From an uncultured Desulfobacterales bacterium (GTDB lineage Bacteria > Desulfobacterota > Desulfobacteria > Desulfobacterales > SpSt-501), in the NCBI GenBank assembly GCA_938048455.1, contig CALIUY010000016.1, positions 140,796 through 204,795 of the forward strand: 64,000 nucleotides of DNA. The letters run 5' to 3'. Of the stretch, positions 7,286 to 16,301 are shown piece by piece. The notes under the pieces are model-generated. The model did no database searches. It saw only the letters and a program-made list of their open reading frames with translations, and had not been told where the DNA came from. Both the position numbers and the translations under genes were made by a program. The first letter of the stretch is position 1, and each line of letters starts with the position of its first letter.

Positions 7286-9913
7286 TCAGCGCTTCACGGG
7301 CACCTGTTCGACGGCCACCGGCGGCGGAGGCTGCGCTGCGCCGACGGGCTTTGGCGCCGGTAGAGCGCCGAGCAGGGAGAGGGCGAGCGCCGCCGCATAG
7401 GGAATGGCCTGGATCAGCAAGAGCATGGCGCGCACGAGCGGCTCCTCGGTTTGATCGTTTCCGAAGCCTCCCTGGACGACCGCCGCGGCAACCAACAGAA
7501 CGAACATCAGCGCCTCGCCCCGCGCCATGGCCAGACCCTGCAAGAAGGCATGCCGGTTCTCGCACTTGGGCGTGCGCAGGAAAGGCATGCGGCGCGTGAA
7601 GAGACCGCGCAGGATGGCAAGAGCGATCGTGTGGGTGAGGGCGGCGCCGGCCAGCGCCGCACCCAGGCGCTGGCGCAAGGTGCAGGGGACCCGCGCGGTG
7701 TAGAGCCACAGGAAATGGAGCAGCTTGAACAGAAAGGCCCCGATCGGCGGCAGCATCAACAGGTAGAGCGGAGCCCCGAACTGCCGCGGGAAGAAGAGCA
7801 TGCCCGCCGTCCAGAGGAGGCAGAGCACGTTCATCACCAGGCTGATCGCATCCCCGAACCAGGGCAGCCAGCCGGCGATGAAGTGGTAGCGCTGAGCGAA
7901 GTTGAGCCCCCCGCTTTTCCGGAAAGGGGAGAGCCGGGGCCAGTGGTGCTTGAGGATCTGTACTGCGCCGTAAACCCAGCGGAACCGCTGGCGCTTGTAG
8001 CCGGCAAAGGAATCGGGGGTGAGCCCCTTGCCGAAGCTTTCTTTCACGTAGATCGTCTCGTAGCCCAAACTCTGGATGCGCAGCCCCAACTCGGCGTCCT
8101 CGCAGATGCACCATTCGGCCCAGCGACCCGAGCTCTCGAGGATGCTCCTGCGGATGAGGGTCATCGTGCCGTGCTGGATGATGGCGTTTCGCTCGTTGCG
8201 GTGCACCATGCCGATTTCAAAGAAGCCGTGGTACTCCCAGTTCAGGATTTCCTTGAAGAGGCTTCCTTCCCAGCCGCGGTGATCCTGAGGCGCCTGCACG
8301 ACGCCCACGGCGGGGCGCTCGAAGTGGGGGACGAGCCTTTTCAGCCAATCGGAACGGACGAGGTAGTCGGAGTCCACCACGGCGACGATCTGGGCCTCGG
8401 GGTCGGTGTGCCGCAGGGCGAAGTTGAGCGCCCCGGCTTTGTAGCCTTCGACGCGATCGAGGTGAAAGAACCGGAAACGTGGGCCGAGCAGCCGGCAATG
8501 GGATTCCACCGGCCGCCAAAGCTCGGGGTAGGGGTTGTTGTTGTCGATGACCAGGACCTCGAAGTCCGGGTAGTCAAGCGCGGCCAGCCCGTCGAGGGTG
8601 GCCCGGACCATTTCCGGGGGTTCCTTACAGATCGGAACGTGGATCGAGACGCGGGGGAGCCTCTGCCCGGGAAGCGGCGTGAGAGGAGCGAACCGCCGCC
8701 GGAGCCCCTCCGGCCAGAGCATCTCGGCCATCTCGAAGCCGTTCACCAGGATGATCAGCAGCAGGCCGACCTGCATCGGCAGCAGCAGCGCCCAGACGAG
8801 GGTTTCGCGGCTGAGGAACTCGCCGAGAAGGGGCGAGGCGAGCACCCAGACAAACACCGAAGCCGTCGTCTGGAGCAGGAGCGCGAAAAAGAGCCGGCCG
8901 GAAAAGGTCTGGCCGGGGTTGCTCCGGAGGTAGAGCCCCACCAGGAGCACGCCGGCCAAGACGGCCGCCAGACCGGTATGGAAAAGGGTATCGGAGTGAA
9001 TCGGCCCTTGAAAGGCGAATTTGGGCCGGCGATGGACGTCATAGACGCCCCAGAACGCTCCCACAACGCCTTCGTGCGGCCTTTTCCAGGGCTGGTCGAA
9101 GGCCTCCATGATGCAGTAGTCGATGTCCAGCCGGTCGGCGACCGTGAGAAATCGGCGCAGAAAGCGAGCCTCGGCCTCCCGGCCGGGCTTGGCCTTGCCG
9201 AAGTTCTCCCCGTTGCTCGGCCAGCCGACCTCGGCGAGGAAGACCGGTTTGTGGGGAAAGGCTTCGCGGATCTGACGATAACGGTCCAGCACCCAGCCGA
9301 CCGACTGCTCAAAGGGAACCTTCTCCCAATAAGGCAGGACATGGATGGCGATAAAGTCGATATGTTCGACAAGCTCCGGGTGGCGCTGAAAGACGTGCCA
9401 GGGCTCGGCCGTGCCGACCGGGACCTTGACCGCGGCCCGCACACGGTCCAAGTAGCCGATCAGCTCTTCGACCGACAGGTCGTCACGGTAAATCGCCTCG
9501 TTGCCCACCAGAACGCGCCGGATGGTCGCCGGGTAGCGATGGGCATTTTCGATCAGATTGGCGATCTCGTCCTCGTTGCGCTCGAGACGGCCGTCCACCC
9601 AGGCGCCGGCGGTGACTTCGAACCCCAGGCGGGCCGCCATTCCCGGAATGGCCTCCATCCCGTCGAGCGAGGAGTAGGTGCGGATGCCGCGGGTCTTCCC
9701 GCGCAGAAACAGCAGATCCTCGTAGATTTCCTCGGCCGTCGGGAAGCGTTGGGCGATCGGGTCCTGCTCCGCGCGGTACGGGCTGAAGGAGAGGTAGTTG
9801 AAGGTCCCGCGCCAGTCGACTTCCGGTTTTTCCGGCCGGCTGAACGCCGCCCAGAGAGCGATGTTGAATCCGCAGGCCAAAAGAAGGATGATCCAGCTCT
9901 GCTTGCGCATCAT
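7286..9913 (-). CDS. ndvB: GH17-GT2 fusion glucan synthase (NdvB-like beta-1,3-glucan glycosyltransferase)
   Basis: An inner-membrane enzyme predicted to polymerise and remodel beta-glucan. I place the start at ATG 9913 because GGAAGG lies 8 nt upstream; the track begins at a TTG 28 codons earlier. Of 875 aa, residues ~6-25 form a signal anchor (IILLLACGFNIALWAAF). Residues ~35-290 resemble a GH17 beta-1,3-glucanase (GTFNYLSFSPYR, VLVGNEAIYR, VFLAEVGWPSNGE, with Glu residues in the expected acid/base and nucleophile strands). After membrane helices, ~385-620 is a processive GT2 domain with VSIHVPICKEPPEM, DNNN, VDSDYLVRSDW, CEDAELGLRIQ and the QRFRWVYG product-site motif. More helices follow. 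The same architecture is known in the Pseudomonas NdvB protein that makes cyclic beta-1,3-glucans. No PilZ domain is seen. The gene symbol is by analogy. Confidence 0.85.
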   Translation of the reverse strand: MMRKQSWIILLLACGFNIALWAAFSRPEKPEVDWRGTFNYLSFSPYRAEQDPIAQRFPTAEEIYEDLLFLRGKTRGIRTYSSLDGMEAIPGMAARLGFEVTAGAWVDGRLERNEDEIANLIENAHRYPATIRRVLVGNEAIYRDDLSVEELIGYLDRVRAAVKVPVGTAEPWHVFQRHPELVEHIDFIAIHVLPYWEKVPFEQSVGWVLDRYRQIREAFPHKPVFLAEVGWPSNGENFGKAKPGREAEARFLRRFLTVADRLDIDYCIMEAFDQPWKRPHEGVVGAFWGVYDVHRRPKFAFQGPIHSDTLFHTGLAAVLAGVLLVGLYLRSNPGQTFSGRLFFALLLQTTASVFVWVLASPLLGEFLSRETLVWALLLPMQVGLLLIILVNGFEMAEMLWPEGLRRRFAPLTPLPGQRLPRVSIHVPICKEPPEMVRATLDGLAALDYPDFEVLVIDNNNPYPELWRPVESHCRLLGPRFRFFHLDRVEGYKAGALNFALRHTDPEAQIVAVVDSDYLVRSDWLKRLVPHFERPAVGVVQAPQDHRGWEGSLFKEILNWEYHGFFEIGMVHRNERNAIIQHGTMTLIRRSILESSGRWAEWCICEDAELGLRIQSLGYETIYVKESFGKGLTPDSFAGYKRQRFRWVYGAVQILKHHWPRLSPFRKSGGLNFAQRYHFIAGWLPWFGDAISLVMNVLCLLWTAGMLFFPRQFGAPLYLLMLPPIGAFLFKLLHFLWLYTARVPCTLRQRLGAALAGAALTHTIALAILRGLFTRRMPFLRTPKCENRHAFLQGLAMARGEALMFVLLVAAAVVQGGFGNDQTEEPLVRAMLLLIQAIPYAAALALSLLGALPAPKPVGAAQPPPPVAVEQVPVKR

Positions 9914-10375
9914 GTCTTGGCCTTCCGCGGCGGGCTGCCCTGCGAAAGCCTCCGCCGCCTCCACTCGAGGATCGGACCAAAAAAAAAGGCCCATCAACGA
10001 CAGGCCGGAAATAACCTCGATTTTTCAGCTACCGTCCCCGGTGCGTCTTTGGCGATCGTCCGATCGAACAGGTCGTTTCGCTGACGGCCGTAAGTATAGC
10101 AAGCGGCAACCGGTCGTCAAGGGCTTTCTGCGGCGGGGAGGGGAGCGGAGATTTGCCTGCCGAAAATTGTGGCTTTTTTCTAGGGAAGCAGGATTTCCTA
10201 AAAAGAAATTTATAGTCACATCGTAGCACAATAAAGAAATAAAGCTACAAAATCAAGAATTAAAATCCGATGTGGTTTTCGGCATATGTTTTGCTAATGT
10301 GCTAAATCGATGGCTGGAATCTCCGATCGCCCGGTGCAAATCCCGGAGCGGATCTTGAATTCTTCGTGGAGAACG
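9914..10375. other. 462-bp intergenic region between divergent glucan synthase and minor-pilin operon
   Basis: The longest non-coding gap in the window. Positions ~10180-10300 are strikingly AT-rich for this genome. It holds a strong sigma-54 match (10280-10295) driving the pilin operon. Upstream of that are two nested inverted repeats: CACATCG at 10217-10223 with CGATGTG at 10268-10274, and GTAGC at 10223-10227 with GCTAC at 10244-10248. On the minus strand, TATAAA near 10210 could belong to a glucan synthase promoter, but I see no matching -35 box. No small ORF with a ribosome site and no tRNA fold was found. Confidence 0.6.
10280..10295 (+). promoter_or_regulatory. Sigma-54 (RpoN) promoter of the minor-pilin operon
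   Basis: The sequence CGGCATATGTTTTGCT matches the -24/-12 consensus TGGCAYRN4TTGCW at every fixed position except the first T. GG (10281-10282) and GC (10293-10294) are separated by exactly 10 nt. Transcription would begin near 10305, so the first ATG in the track (10310) would be almost leaderless. ATG 10376, with GGAG at 10368-10371, becomes the likely start. Type IV pilin genes are under RpoN and PilR control in several Gram-negative groups. Confidence 0.62.
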
Positions 10376-10876
10376 ATGATGCGGCGACAGAAAACTCGTA
10401 GCGGCCGAATCTCCGGAGCTTGCTGCTCCGGCGAGGGGTTCTCCCTTATGGAGACCCTCACCGTGATCGCCGTCCTGGCGATCGTCGCCCTCTTTGCCAT
10501 TCCTCACGTGATCCAGTGGAAAAGCGCGGCGAACCTGCGGACGGCGGCCCGTGAGTTAAAGGAAAACCTGGAATTCGCGCGAAGCCTTGCGGTCAAGGAA
10601 AACCGCAGCGTCGTGGTGGAGCTCTTCCCCCTCGACCAACGCTACCGGATCAGCGTGCGCACCGAACAAGGAGATCTCGCCCCGGTCAAAATGGAAACGC
10701 TTCCCGCCGGGGTGCGGATCGATGCGGCGCATCCCGATTACACGGTGAGCCAGAACCGTCTCTCGTTCAATTCACGGGGCGGGGCGGACAACTGCACGAT
10801 CGTTCTCAGCAGCCGACAAGACCTGCGCCGCAGGATCTCCGTCTCCACGATCGGCAGGATCCAGCTGGGGAGTTGA
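10376..10876 (+). CDS. fimT: Type IV minor pilin, FimT/FimU/GspH-like
   Basis: A pseudopilin that primes or caps type IV pili. The track ORF begins at 10310, but the sigma-54 promoter and the GGAG site at 10368 favour ATG 10376 (or 10379), giving 166 aa. The prepilin peptidase site is GEGFSLMETLTVIAVLAIVA: cleavage after Gly, Phe+1, Glu+5, then the hydrophobic helix. The GspH/FimT domain follows (RTAARELKENLEFARSLAVKENRSV, RYRISVRTEQ, LSFNSRGGADNCTIVLSS, RRISVSTIGRIQLG). It is the first gene of an operon with pilV, pilW, pilX and pilY1. Confidence 0.88.
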   Translation: MMRRQKTRSGRISGACCSGEGFSLMETLTVIAVLAIVALFAIPHVIQWKSAANLRTAARELKENLEFARSLAVKENRSVVVELFPLDQRYRISVRTEQGDLAPVKMETLPAGVRIDAAHPDYTVSQNRLSFNSRGGADNCTIVLSSRQDLRRRISVSTIGRIQLGS

Positions 10877-10882
10877 AAAGCG

Positions 10883-11374
10883 ATGTCACGGGAAAGGCCT
10901 GAAAAGATTCCGCCAACCTCGAGGCCGTCTGCACCGCAACGCCCCGCCGTTCTTTCCGGAAACCGCGGCCGCCGGCTGTCAGACAATAACGAGGGCTATC
11001 TCCTGGTCGAGATCCTGATCGCCATCGCCGTCTTTGCGATCGGCTTTCTCGCCGTAGGGACGCTTCTTTTCGGAACGGCGCGCAACAACACGACCGGCGA
11101 TTTGATCACCCAGGCGACGTTTCTCGCCTCCGAGCGGCTGGAGGCTTTGAAGAATGAGGCGCTCGCCGACCTGGCACCGGGAAACTACGAAGACCCCGCC
11201 AACCCCGTCGACGCCGCGGGCCGTGCCGGAGGCATTTTCATGCGGCGCTGGGAGATCGACGACGTTTTGGGCGGCAACACTTCGCGGCGGATACGCGTCT
11301 TCGTAAGCTGGAACCGCCTGGGCCAGATGCGGACCATCGAGCTGACCACCTTGACCCGAGGAAACGGCACATGA
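10883..11374 (+). CDS. pilV: Type IV pilus minor pilin PilV-like
   Basis: 163 aa. The cleavage site NNEGYLLVEILIAIAVFAIG (Gly-1, Tyr+1, Glu+5) sits after an unusually long 38-residue leader; no closer ATG or GTG exists in frame. The globular part includes ITQATFLASERLEALKNEAL and FMRRWEIDDVLGGNTSRRIRV, as expected of PilV family proteins that track residue changes in prepilin-like assembly factors. It starts 6 nt after fimT and overlaps pilW by 4 nt. Its role is in the tip complex with PilW, PilX and PilY1. Confidence 0.85.
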   Translation: MSRERPEKIPPTSRPSAPQRPAVLSGNRGRRLSDNNEGYLLVEILIAIAVFAIGFLAVGTLLFGTARNNTTGDLITQATFLASERLEALKNEALADLAPGNYEDPANPVDAAGRAGGIFMRRWEIDDVLGGNTSRRIRVFVSWNRLGQMRTIELTTLTRGNGT

Positions 11375-12057
11375 GCTCCCCTTCTCCATTCGATACCCGA
11401 CGGCGGCAGGCCGGTTTCAGCCTGGCCGAACTGGTCGTCGCCTTGGGACTTGCCGGCATCGTGCTCGCCGTGTTGGTCGGTTTCTTCATCGACTTCAGCC
11501 GCGCGAGCACCCTGCAGCAGGCCTCCGCCGGCGCACAGCAGTCCGCGCGCGCCGCTTTGGACTACCTGCTCCAGGACCTGCGCCTGGCGGGCTTCGACCC
11601 CTTGCGCCGAGCGGGGGCCGGCATCGAGGAAATCGGGGCCAGCGGGCGCAAGCTGCGGTTTACCGCCGACCGCTGCGATCTGCCCCCGGGCTCCACGGGC
11701 TGTCCGCAACCGCAACCCGACGGGGATCTGGACGATGCCGGGGAGCGGGTCACCTACTTTTTCGATGCGGCGCAGGGAAGTCTGCGGCGCTGTCTTTACG
11801 AGGAAGCCGCGACCTGGGGCAGCGATGCCGTCAGCGGCAGCTGCCAGCGGCTGCTCGACCGCGTGGTTCCCAATCCGGACCTGGCGCCGCTGTTCGTTTT
11901 TTTGGACGAGGACGGAGGCCGGATCACCGACAACGCCGAACGGGACCGGATCCGCTCGGTCGTCGTCACGCTGACCGTAGCCGAACCGGGCGGGCCGGGC
12001 CGTACGGTTTCGCGGACCTACGTCTCCCGCCTGCGTTTCCGGAACATCGGGCTGTGA
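11371..12057 (+). CDS. pilW: Type IV pilus minor pilin PilW-like
   Basis: 228 aa. A short leader ends in RRRQAGFSLAELVVALGLAG (cleavage after Gly, Phe+1, Glu+5). The conserved PilW segment SARAALDYLLQDLRLAGFDP follows. Cysteines in DRCDLPPGSTGC, RRCLY and GSCQRLL could form two disulphides in the periplasmic domain. RNIGL closes the protein. ATG overlaps the pilV stop by 4 nt, a sign of coupled translation. Confidence 0.88.
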   Translation: MSSPSPFDTRRRQAGFSLAELVVALGLAGIVLAVLVGFFIDFSRASTLQQASAGAQQSARAALDYLLQDLRLAGFDPLRRAGAGIEEIGASGRKLRFTADRCDLPPGSTGCPQPQPDGDLDDAGERVTYFFDAAQGSLRRCLYEEAATWGSDAVSGSCQRLLDRVVPNPDLAPLFVFLDEDGGRITDNAERDRIRSVVVTLTVAEPGGPGRTVSRTYVSRLRFRNIGL

Positions 12058-12074
12058 AAAGCCGGGAGGGCAGG

Positions 12075-12590
12075 ATGGCAAGGGAACAAGTTGAATGCGG
12101 AATGATTCGCAACGAAAACGGCTACCTCACGATCGTCGCCGCCCTGGTGATCCTCGCCCTGATCTCTCTGATCGGGTTTTCTTCCTCGCGAATCGCCGGC
12201 ACCGAGGTCACCCTCGCTCGCAACGAGTATGTCTACAAGCGCAATTTTTACCGTGCCGAGGGTGCCGCCCTGGAAGCGGCCGACAGGCTGCTCCGGATCC
12301 CCGATCTGCGCGCCAGCCTCCCCCGGTGGATGGAGACGGTCACCGGGGCCCTCGACGAGGAGACGCTTCCGGCTTACTGGGAACACACCGCCGCGGGAGG
12401 GGATCCGGTGGTGCCCGAACCCGCAGGCATCGACCCCGAACAGGCGCTTTTTCTTGCCGGCTACGAAGGCGTCGCCCCGGGGGCCTCGCTCGACATGAGC
12501 CGGCCGACAATCCATGCCATCACGATTTTCGGGCGCTGCACCGGAGATGGAACGAGCATCATCAAAATGGGTTTTCGTGCCGCCTACTGA
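12075..12590 (+). CDS. pilX: Type IV pilus assembly protein PilX-like
   Basis: I choose ATG 12075 (171 aa) because GGGAGGG lies just upstream and gives a 16-residue leader. The track's GTG at 12054, which overlaps the pilW stop, is a reasonable alternative. The N-terminus NENGYLTIVAALVILALISL is a prepilin-type helix without the Glu at +5, as is common in PilX. FYRAEGAALEAADRLLR is the alpha-1 continuation. The rest is poorly conserved. Its place before pilY1 matches the pilV-pilW-pilX-pilY1 order known from Pseudomonas. Confidence 0.82.
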   Translation: MAREQVECGMIRNENGYLTIVAALVILALISLIGFSSSRIAGTEVTLARNEYVYKRNFYRAEGAALEAADRLLRIPDLRASLPRWMETVTGALDEETLPAYWEHTAAGGDPVVPEPAGIDPEQALFLAGYEGVAPGASLDMSRPTIHAITIFGRCTGDGTSIIKMGFRAAY

Positions 12591-12633
12591 CAAGGGATTT
12601 CTTCTCCACCACCCAAAACTCTTAGAGGACGAC

Positions 12634-15600
12634 ATGGGCAAACCTCTCCGCGGCCGTAAGGGCCCACACAGCTGCGTTTCAAGGAGGCGGCGGCGGAGCG
12701 CCGCCGTGGCTCCGGCGATCGCCCTTCTGCACCTCCTGATCGCCTGCACAGCGTTCGCCGGCCCCGAGCTTTCGGACCTGCCCCTTTTTTCGCGGGTCAT
12801 CCCGCCTCCGGCGAACATCATGTTCTTGCTCGACGACTCGGGGAGCATGAACTTCGACATCCTGGTCCGCGGACAGTACGACGGAAGCTTTCCCGACCCC
12901 ACCCGCACCCCGGAGCAGCTGGCGATCGATCCTCACGGCTTCTGCTATGTTTTCGACAACCCCGGGGACAATGTTTACCCGCAGACCTCCCAGCCCGCCT
13001 GGTACGCCGGCAGCGAAGGGCGAAAGTACTGGAAATCTCAATGGTATCAAGTAAATGTGCTCTACTACAACCCCGGGGTGCAGTATGCCCCCTGGCCCTC
13101 CTACGGCACGGTCGTATTCCCCGACGCCGATCCCGACTACCCGCGCAGCCATCCGGTGCGCAACCCGAGCCTTACCGTGAACCTGCAGGCGGCCTCTTTC
13201 ACCGTGGGCGGCCTGACCGTCCCCATTGCCCACTACTTCGTCTACTCGTCCGCCGAAGGCGCCGTCTACCTGGTGGTGCTCGATCGCACCAGCCAAGCGA
13301 TCCTCTACTATCGGGCCACGGTCAGCGGAACGGGGCTGGCCGAAAAGGTGACCGCGCTGACCCCGGTCGCCAGTCCGCCCGCCGATGTCGTCACCGGCAG
13401 AAGCTACACCGCCGAGAAGCAAAACTTCGCCAACTGGTTCACTTATTTTCGCCGGCGGGAATTCGTCGCCAAAAATGCCATCGCCCGGGTGATCCAGAGC
13501 ATGGCCGGCGTGCGCATGGGCTTCTACGGCATCAACCAGCGGATCGTCGCCACCCTCGAGCCGGTCATGGTGCAGCAGGGAACCACGATCACCGACCGTT
13601 CCGCCGTGCTGCTGGAGAAGCTCTATGACTATGTTTCCGGCGGCGGAACCCCCTTGAAGCGCGGCCTGCACACAATCGGGCAGTTCTACAAGGACAACAC
13701 GGGTATTCTGGGCGGGCTTTCGGGACCCAAACCCTACGACGCGAATGTTCCCGGAGCGGCCTGCCAGCAGTCCTTCACCGTGATCCTGACCGACGGCTTC
13801 TACAGCGACCTCTCCTACACACCGAGCGGCATCGGCAACGCCGACGGCGACAACGGCCACCCCTTCGCCGACGGCTACGCGAATACGCTCGCCGACATCG
13901 CCATGTATTACTACGAAAACGACCTCAACCCGCTGCCGAACAGCGTGCCGGTTTCGCGCTGGGACCGGGCCACCCACCAGCACATGGCGACCTATGCCGT
14001 GGCCTTCGGCGTCAGCGGCACCCTCGATCCGGCCGACTACGACACCGCCTTTCACCATCGCACGACCGGCCAGGCGATCGCCTGGCCGGCGGTGCCGGGA
14101 AATTACCGCCCCGAGGCGATCGACGATCTGTGGCACGCCACGGTGAACGGCCGCGGCCGCTTTCTGAACGCGAACAACCCCGAAGAGCTCGCCGCAGCGC
14201 TGAGCGAACTGGCCCGCGCGATCCAGGAGATCCTCATCGGCTCATCCTCCTCGGTCACGGTCAACGGAGACTTTCTTTTCGGCAAACTCGGCTCCGACAG
14301 CGTCATCTATCAAGGGGTCTACAGCAACCGCGACGAGGAGTGGACCGGAGATGTGCGCGCTTTCCGCCTCGATCCCCTGACCGGGGACATCATCGCCAGC
14401 CCGTTGCGCTGGTCGGCGGCCGAACGGCTCGCCGCCCGCAGCCCGGACACCCGGCGCATCGCCACCTATAGCGGCACCGGCGGCATTCCCTTCCGCTACG
14501 GATCGTTGAACGAAGAGCTGCGCATGACGCTCGGGTCCCCGACCGAATCGCTCGTCCGCTACCTGCGGGGCGAGGAGATCAGCGGCTTCCGCGTGCGCTC
14601 GTCCAAACTGGGGGACATCGTCAACTCGGCACCCGTTTTCATGGCCGAAGAAACCGGGGGCGTGATCTACTGCGGGGCGAACGACGGCCTGCTCCATGCC
14701 TTTGACGCCGCTACGGGAGAAGAACTTTTCGCCTATGTGCCGCGTCTTCTCTTCGGCCAGCTCCGCCATCTCGCGGATCCCGGCTACACGCACCGCTTCT
14801 ACGTCGACCTGACTCCCACGGTGATCCGCGGCCCGGGGATCTTAGGCGGCGATGCCGTCAGAACGCTTCTCGTCGGCGGCCTGCGCAAGGGCGGCAAAGG
14901 CTATTTCGCCCTCGATGTGAGCAACCCCCACAGCATCGACTCCGAAAGTGCGCTTGCGGGACGGGTGCTCTGGGAATTCCCCGCCGCATCCGACCCGGAT
15001 CTGGGGTACTCTTTCAGTCGACCGGTGATCGTGCGCACCAACTCCAGCACTCATCCGTGGTTGGTGATCTTCGGCAACGGCTACGCCAGCGAAAACGGGC
15101 GCGCGGCGCTCTACCTCGTGGATCCCGGAAGCGGCAGCCTTGTCCGCCGCATCGTGGCCGAGCCGGGGCCCGACAACGGCCTCTCGAGCCCGCTTGCCGT
15201 CGACGTCACCAACGACGGCAAGGTCGATTTCATTTACGCGGGCGACCTCAAGGGAAATCTCTGGAAGTTCGATCTGAGCCGTTCTTCCGTCAACGAATGG
15301 TCCGTCGCTTATCACGACGGCGGCGATCCCCAGCCGCTCTTCCAGGCCCGCGGCCCCGGGGGCGTGCCTCAGCCCATCACCACCCGGCCGGATGCCATGA
15401 CGCACCCCGAAAAACACGGCCTGATCGTGACCTTCGGTACCGGCCGGCTGCTCGGGGACGGCGACTTGAGCGACGAGAGCATCCAGTCGATCTACGGGGT
15501 CTGGGATTACGGCGATCGGGTATACGCCCCTCGCGCCCGGACCTGGAGTCCGGACGACGACCGCGAATATCTGGGAGCCTTGCAGCGCGAAGCGGGCAAC

Positions 15601-16215
15601 ACCCTGAGCAATCAGCCCAGCGCCGTGAGCCTGCTCCGCCAGACGCAAAAAACCTTCACCGTGATGCGCGGCGCCCTGGAACAGCGTTTCCGGGTTTTGA
15701 GCCGCCTCGAGCCCGTCTGGGTCACCGCCCCGGATCCCCAGAGCGGCCAGCGGCCCGACCCCAGCGCCGCCGTCGCCAATCACGCCGGGTTTTTCATCGA
15801 TCTTGACCCCGGCGAACGGGTGATCAGCGATGTCATTTTGCGCGGCGGGCTGCTCCTCGTCGTCGGGTTTCGACCCAACAGCGATCCCTGCGGTCCCGGC
15901 GGAAACTCGATCTTTATGGAAATCAACGCCTTTACGGGAGGGCGCCTGGAGGGGGGCGTTCTTGACCTCACCGACGACCGCCGGGTGGACCCGGCCGACA
16001 TCATCCGGGTTGACTTCGATGGGGACGGCGTACTAGAAGAGATCTATCCTTCCGGCCTCGAATTCGGCGGAAACCTTCAGCCGCCCGCCATCCTGAGGCT
16101 GGGGGAGGGCGGCATGGAGCGCAAGTACCTGAGCTCTACGAGCGGAACCATCGAGGTCATCACCGAACGGGGGCCGCGTCTCGGCGTCACCTACTGGATG
16201 GAAGTCCGCTACTGA
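12634..16215 (+). CDS. pilY1: Type IV pilus tip adhesin/biogenesis protein PilY1
   Basis: The track ORF starts at 12514 inside pilX. ATG 12634, behind AGAGGA, is the likely start, giving 1193 aa with a basic N-terminus and a secretion helix ending in LIACTAFAGPELS. A von Willebrand A domain follows, with the MIDAS motif LDDSGSMNFD (~66) and FTVILTDGFYSD. The C-terminal half is the PilY1 beta-propeller: VIYCGANDGLLHAFDAATGE (~678), GGLRKGGKGYFALDVSNP and VIFGNGYASENG. DVTNDGKVDFIYAGD (~856) is the calcium-binding loop used for pilus retraction control in the family. A second EF-hand-like loop, VDFDGDGVLEEIYP (~1126), lies near the end. It is expected at the pilus tip on the cell surface. Confidence 0.92.
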   Translation: MGKPLRGRKGPHSCVSRRRRRSAAVAPAIALLHLLIACTAFAGPELSDLPLFSRVIPPPANIMFLLDDSGSMNFDILVRGQYDGSFPDPTRTPEQLAIDPHGFCYVFDNPGDNVYPQTSQPAWYAGSEGRKYWKSQWYQVNVLYYNPGVQYAPWPSYGTVVFPDADPDYPRSHPVRNPSLTVNLQAASFTVGGLTVPIAHYFVYSSAEGAVYLVVLDRTSQAILYYRATVSGTGLAEKVTALTPVASPPADVVTGRSYTAEKQNFANWFTYFRRREFVAKNAIARVIQSMAGVRMGFYGINQRIVATLEPVMVQQGTTITDRSAVLLEKLYDYVSGGGTPLKRGLHTIGQFYKDNTGILGGLSGPKPYDANVPGAACQQSFTVILTDGFYSDLSYTPSGIGNADGDNGHPFADGYANTLADIAMYYYENDLNPLPNSVPVSRWDRATHQHMATYAVAFGVSGTLDPADYDTAFHHRTTGQAIAWPAVPGNYRPEAIDDLWHATVNGRGRFLNANNPEELAAALSELARAIQEILIGSSSSVTVNGDFLFGKLGSDSVIYQGVYSNRDEEWTGDVRAFRLDPLTGDIIASPLRWSAAERLAARSPDTRRIATYSGTGGIPFRYGSLNEELRMTLGSPTESLVRYLRGEEISGFRVRSSKLGDIVNSAPVFMAEETGGVIYCGANDGLLHAFDAATGEELFAYVPRLLFGQLRHLADPGYTHRFYVDLTPTVIRGPGILGGDAVRTLLVGGLRKGGKGYFALDVSNPHSIDSESALAGRVLWEFPAASDPDLGYSFSRPVIVRTNSSTHPWLVIFGNGYASENGRAALYLVDPGSGSLVRRIVAEPGPDNGLSSPLAVDVTNDGKVDFIYAGDLKGNLWKFDLSRSSVNEWSVAYHDGGDPQPLFQARGPGGVPQPITTRPDAMTHPEKHGLIVTFGTGRLLGDGDLSDESIQSIYGVWDYGDRVYAPRARTWSPDDDREYLGALQREAGNTLSNQPSAVSLLRQTQKTFTVMRGALEQRFRVLSRLEPVWVTAPDPQSGQRPDPSAAVANHAGFFIDLDPGERVISDVILRGGLLLVVGFRPNSDPCGPGGNSIFMEINAFTGGRLEGGVLDLTDDRRVDPADIIRVDFDGDGVLEEIYPSGLEFGGNLQPPAILRLGEGGMERKYLSSTSGTIEVITERGPRLGVTYWMEVRY

Positions 16216-16301
16216 CGATCGCTCCGTCCCGGCCGGGCCGATTGCCACCCGGGGTTAACCGCCTTCTCCTTCGCGGGGCGCGGCGCGCGGTCTTTCATCC
16301 G

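Noticed and set aside
7286-9913. Glycosyltransferase as cellulose synthase BcsA
   Set aside because: A GH17 domain is fused at the N-terminus, no PilZ domain follows and no bcsB/bcsC genes are adjacent.
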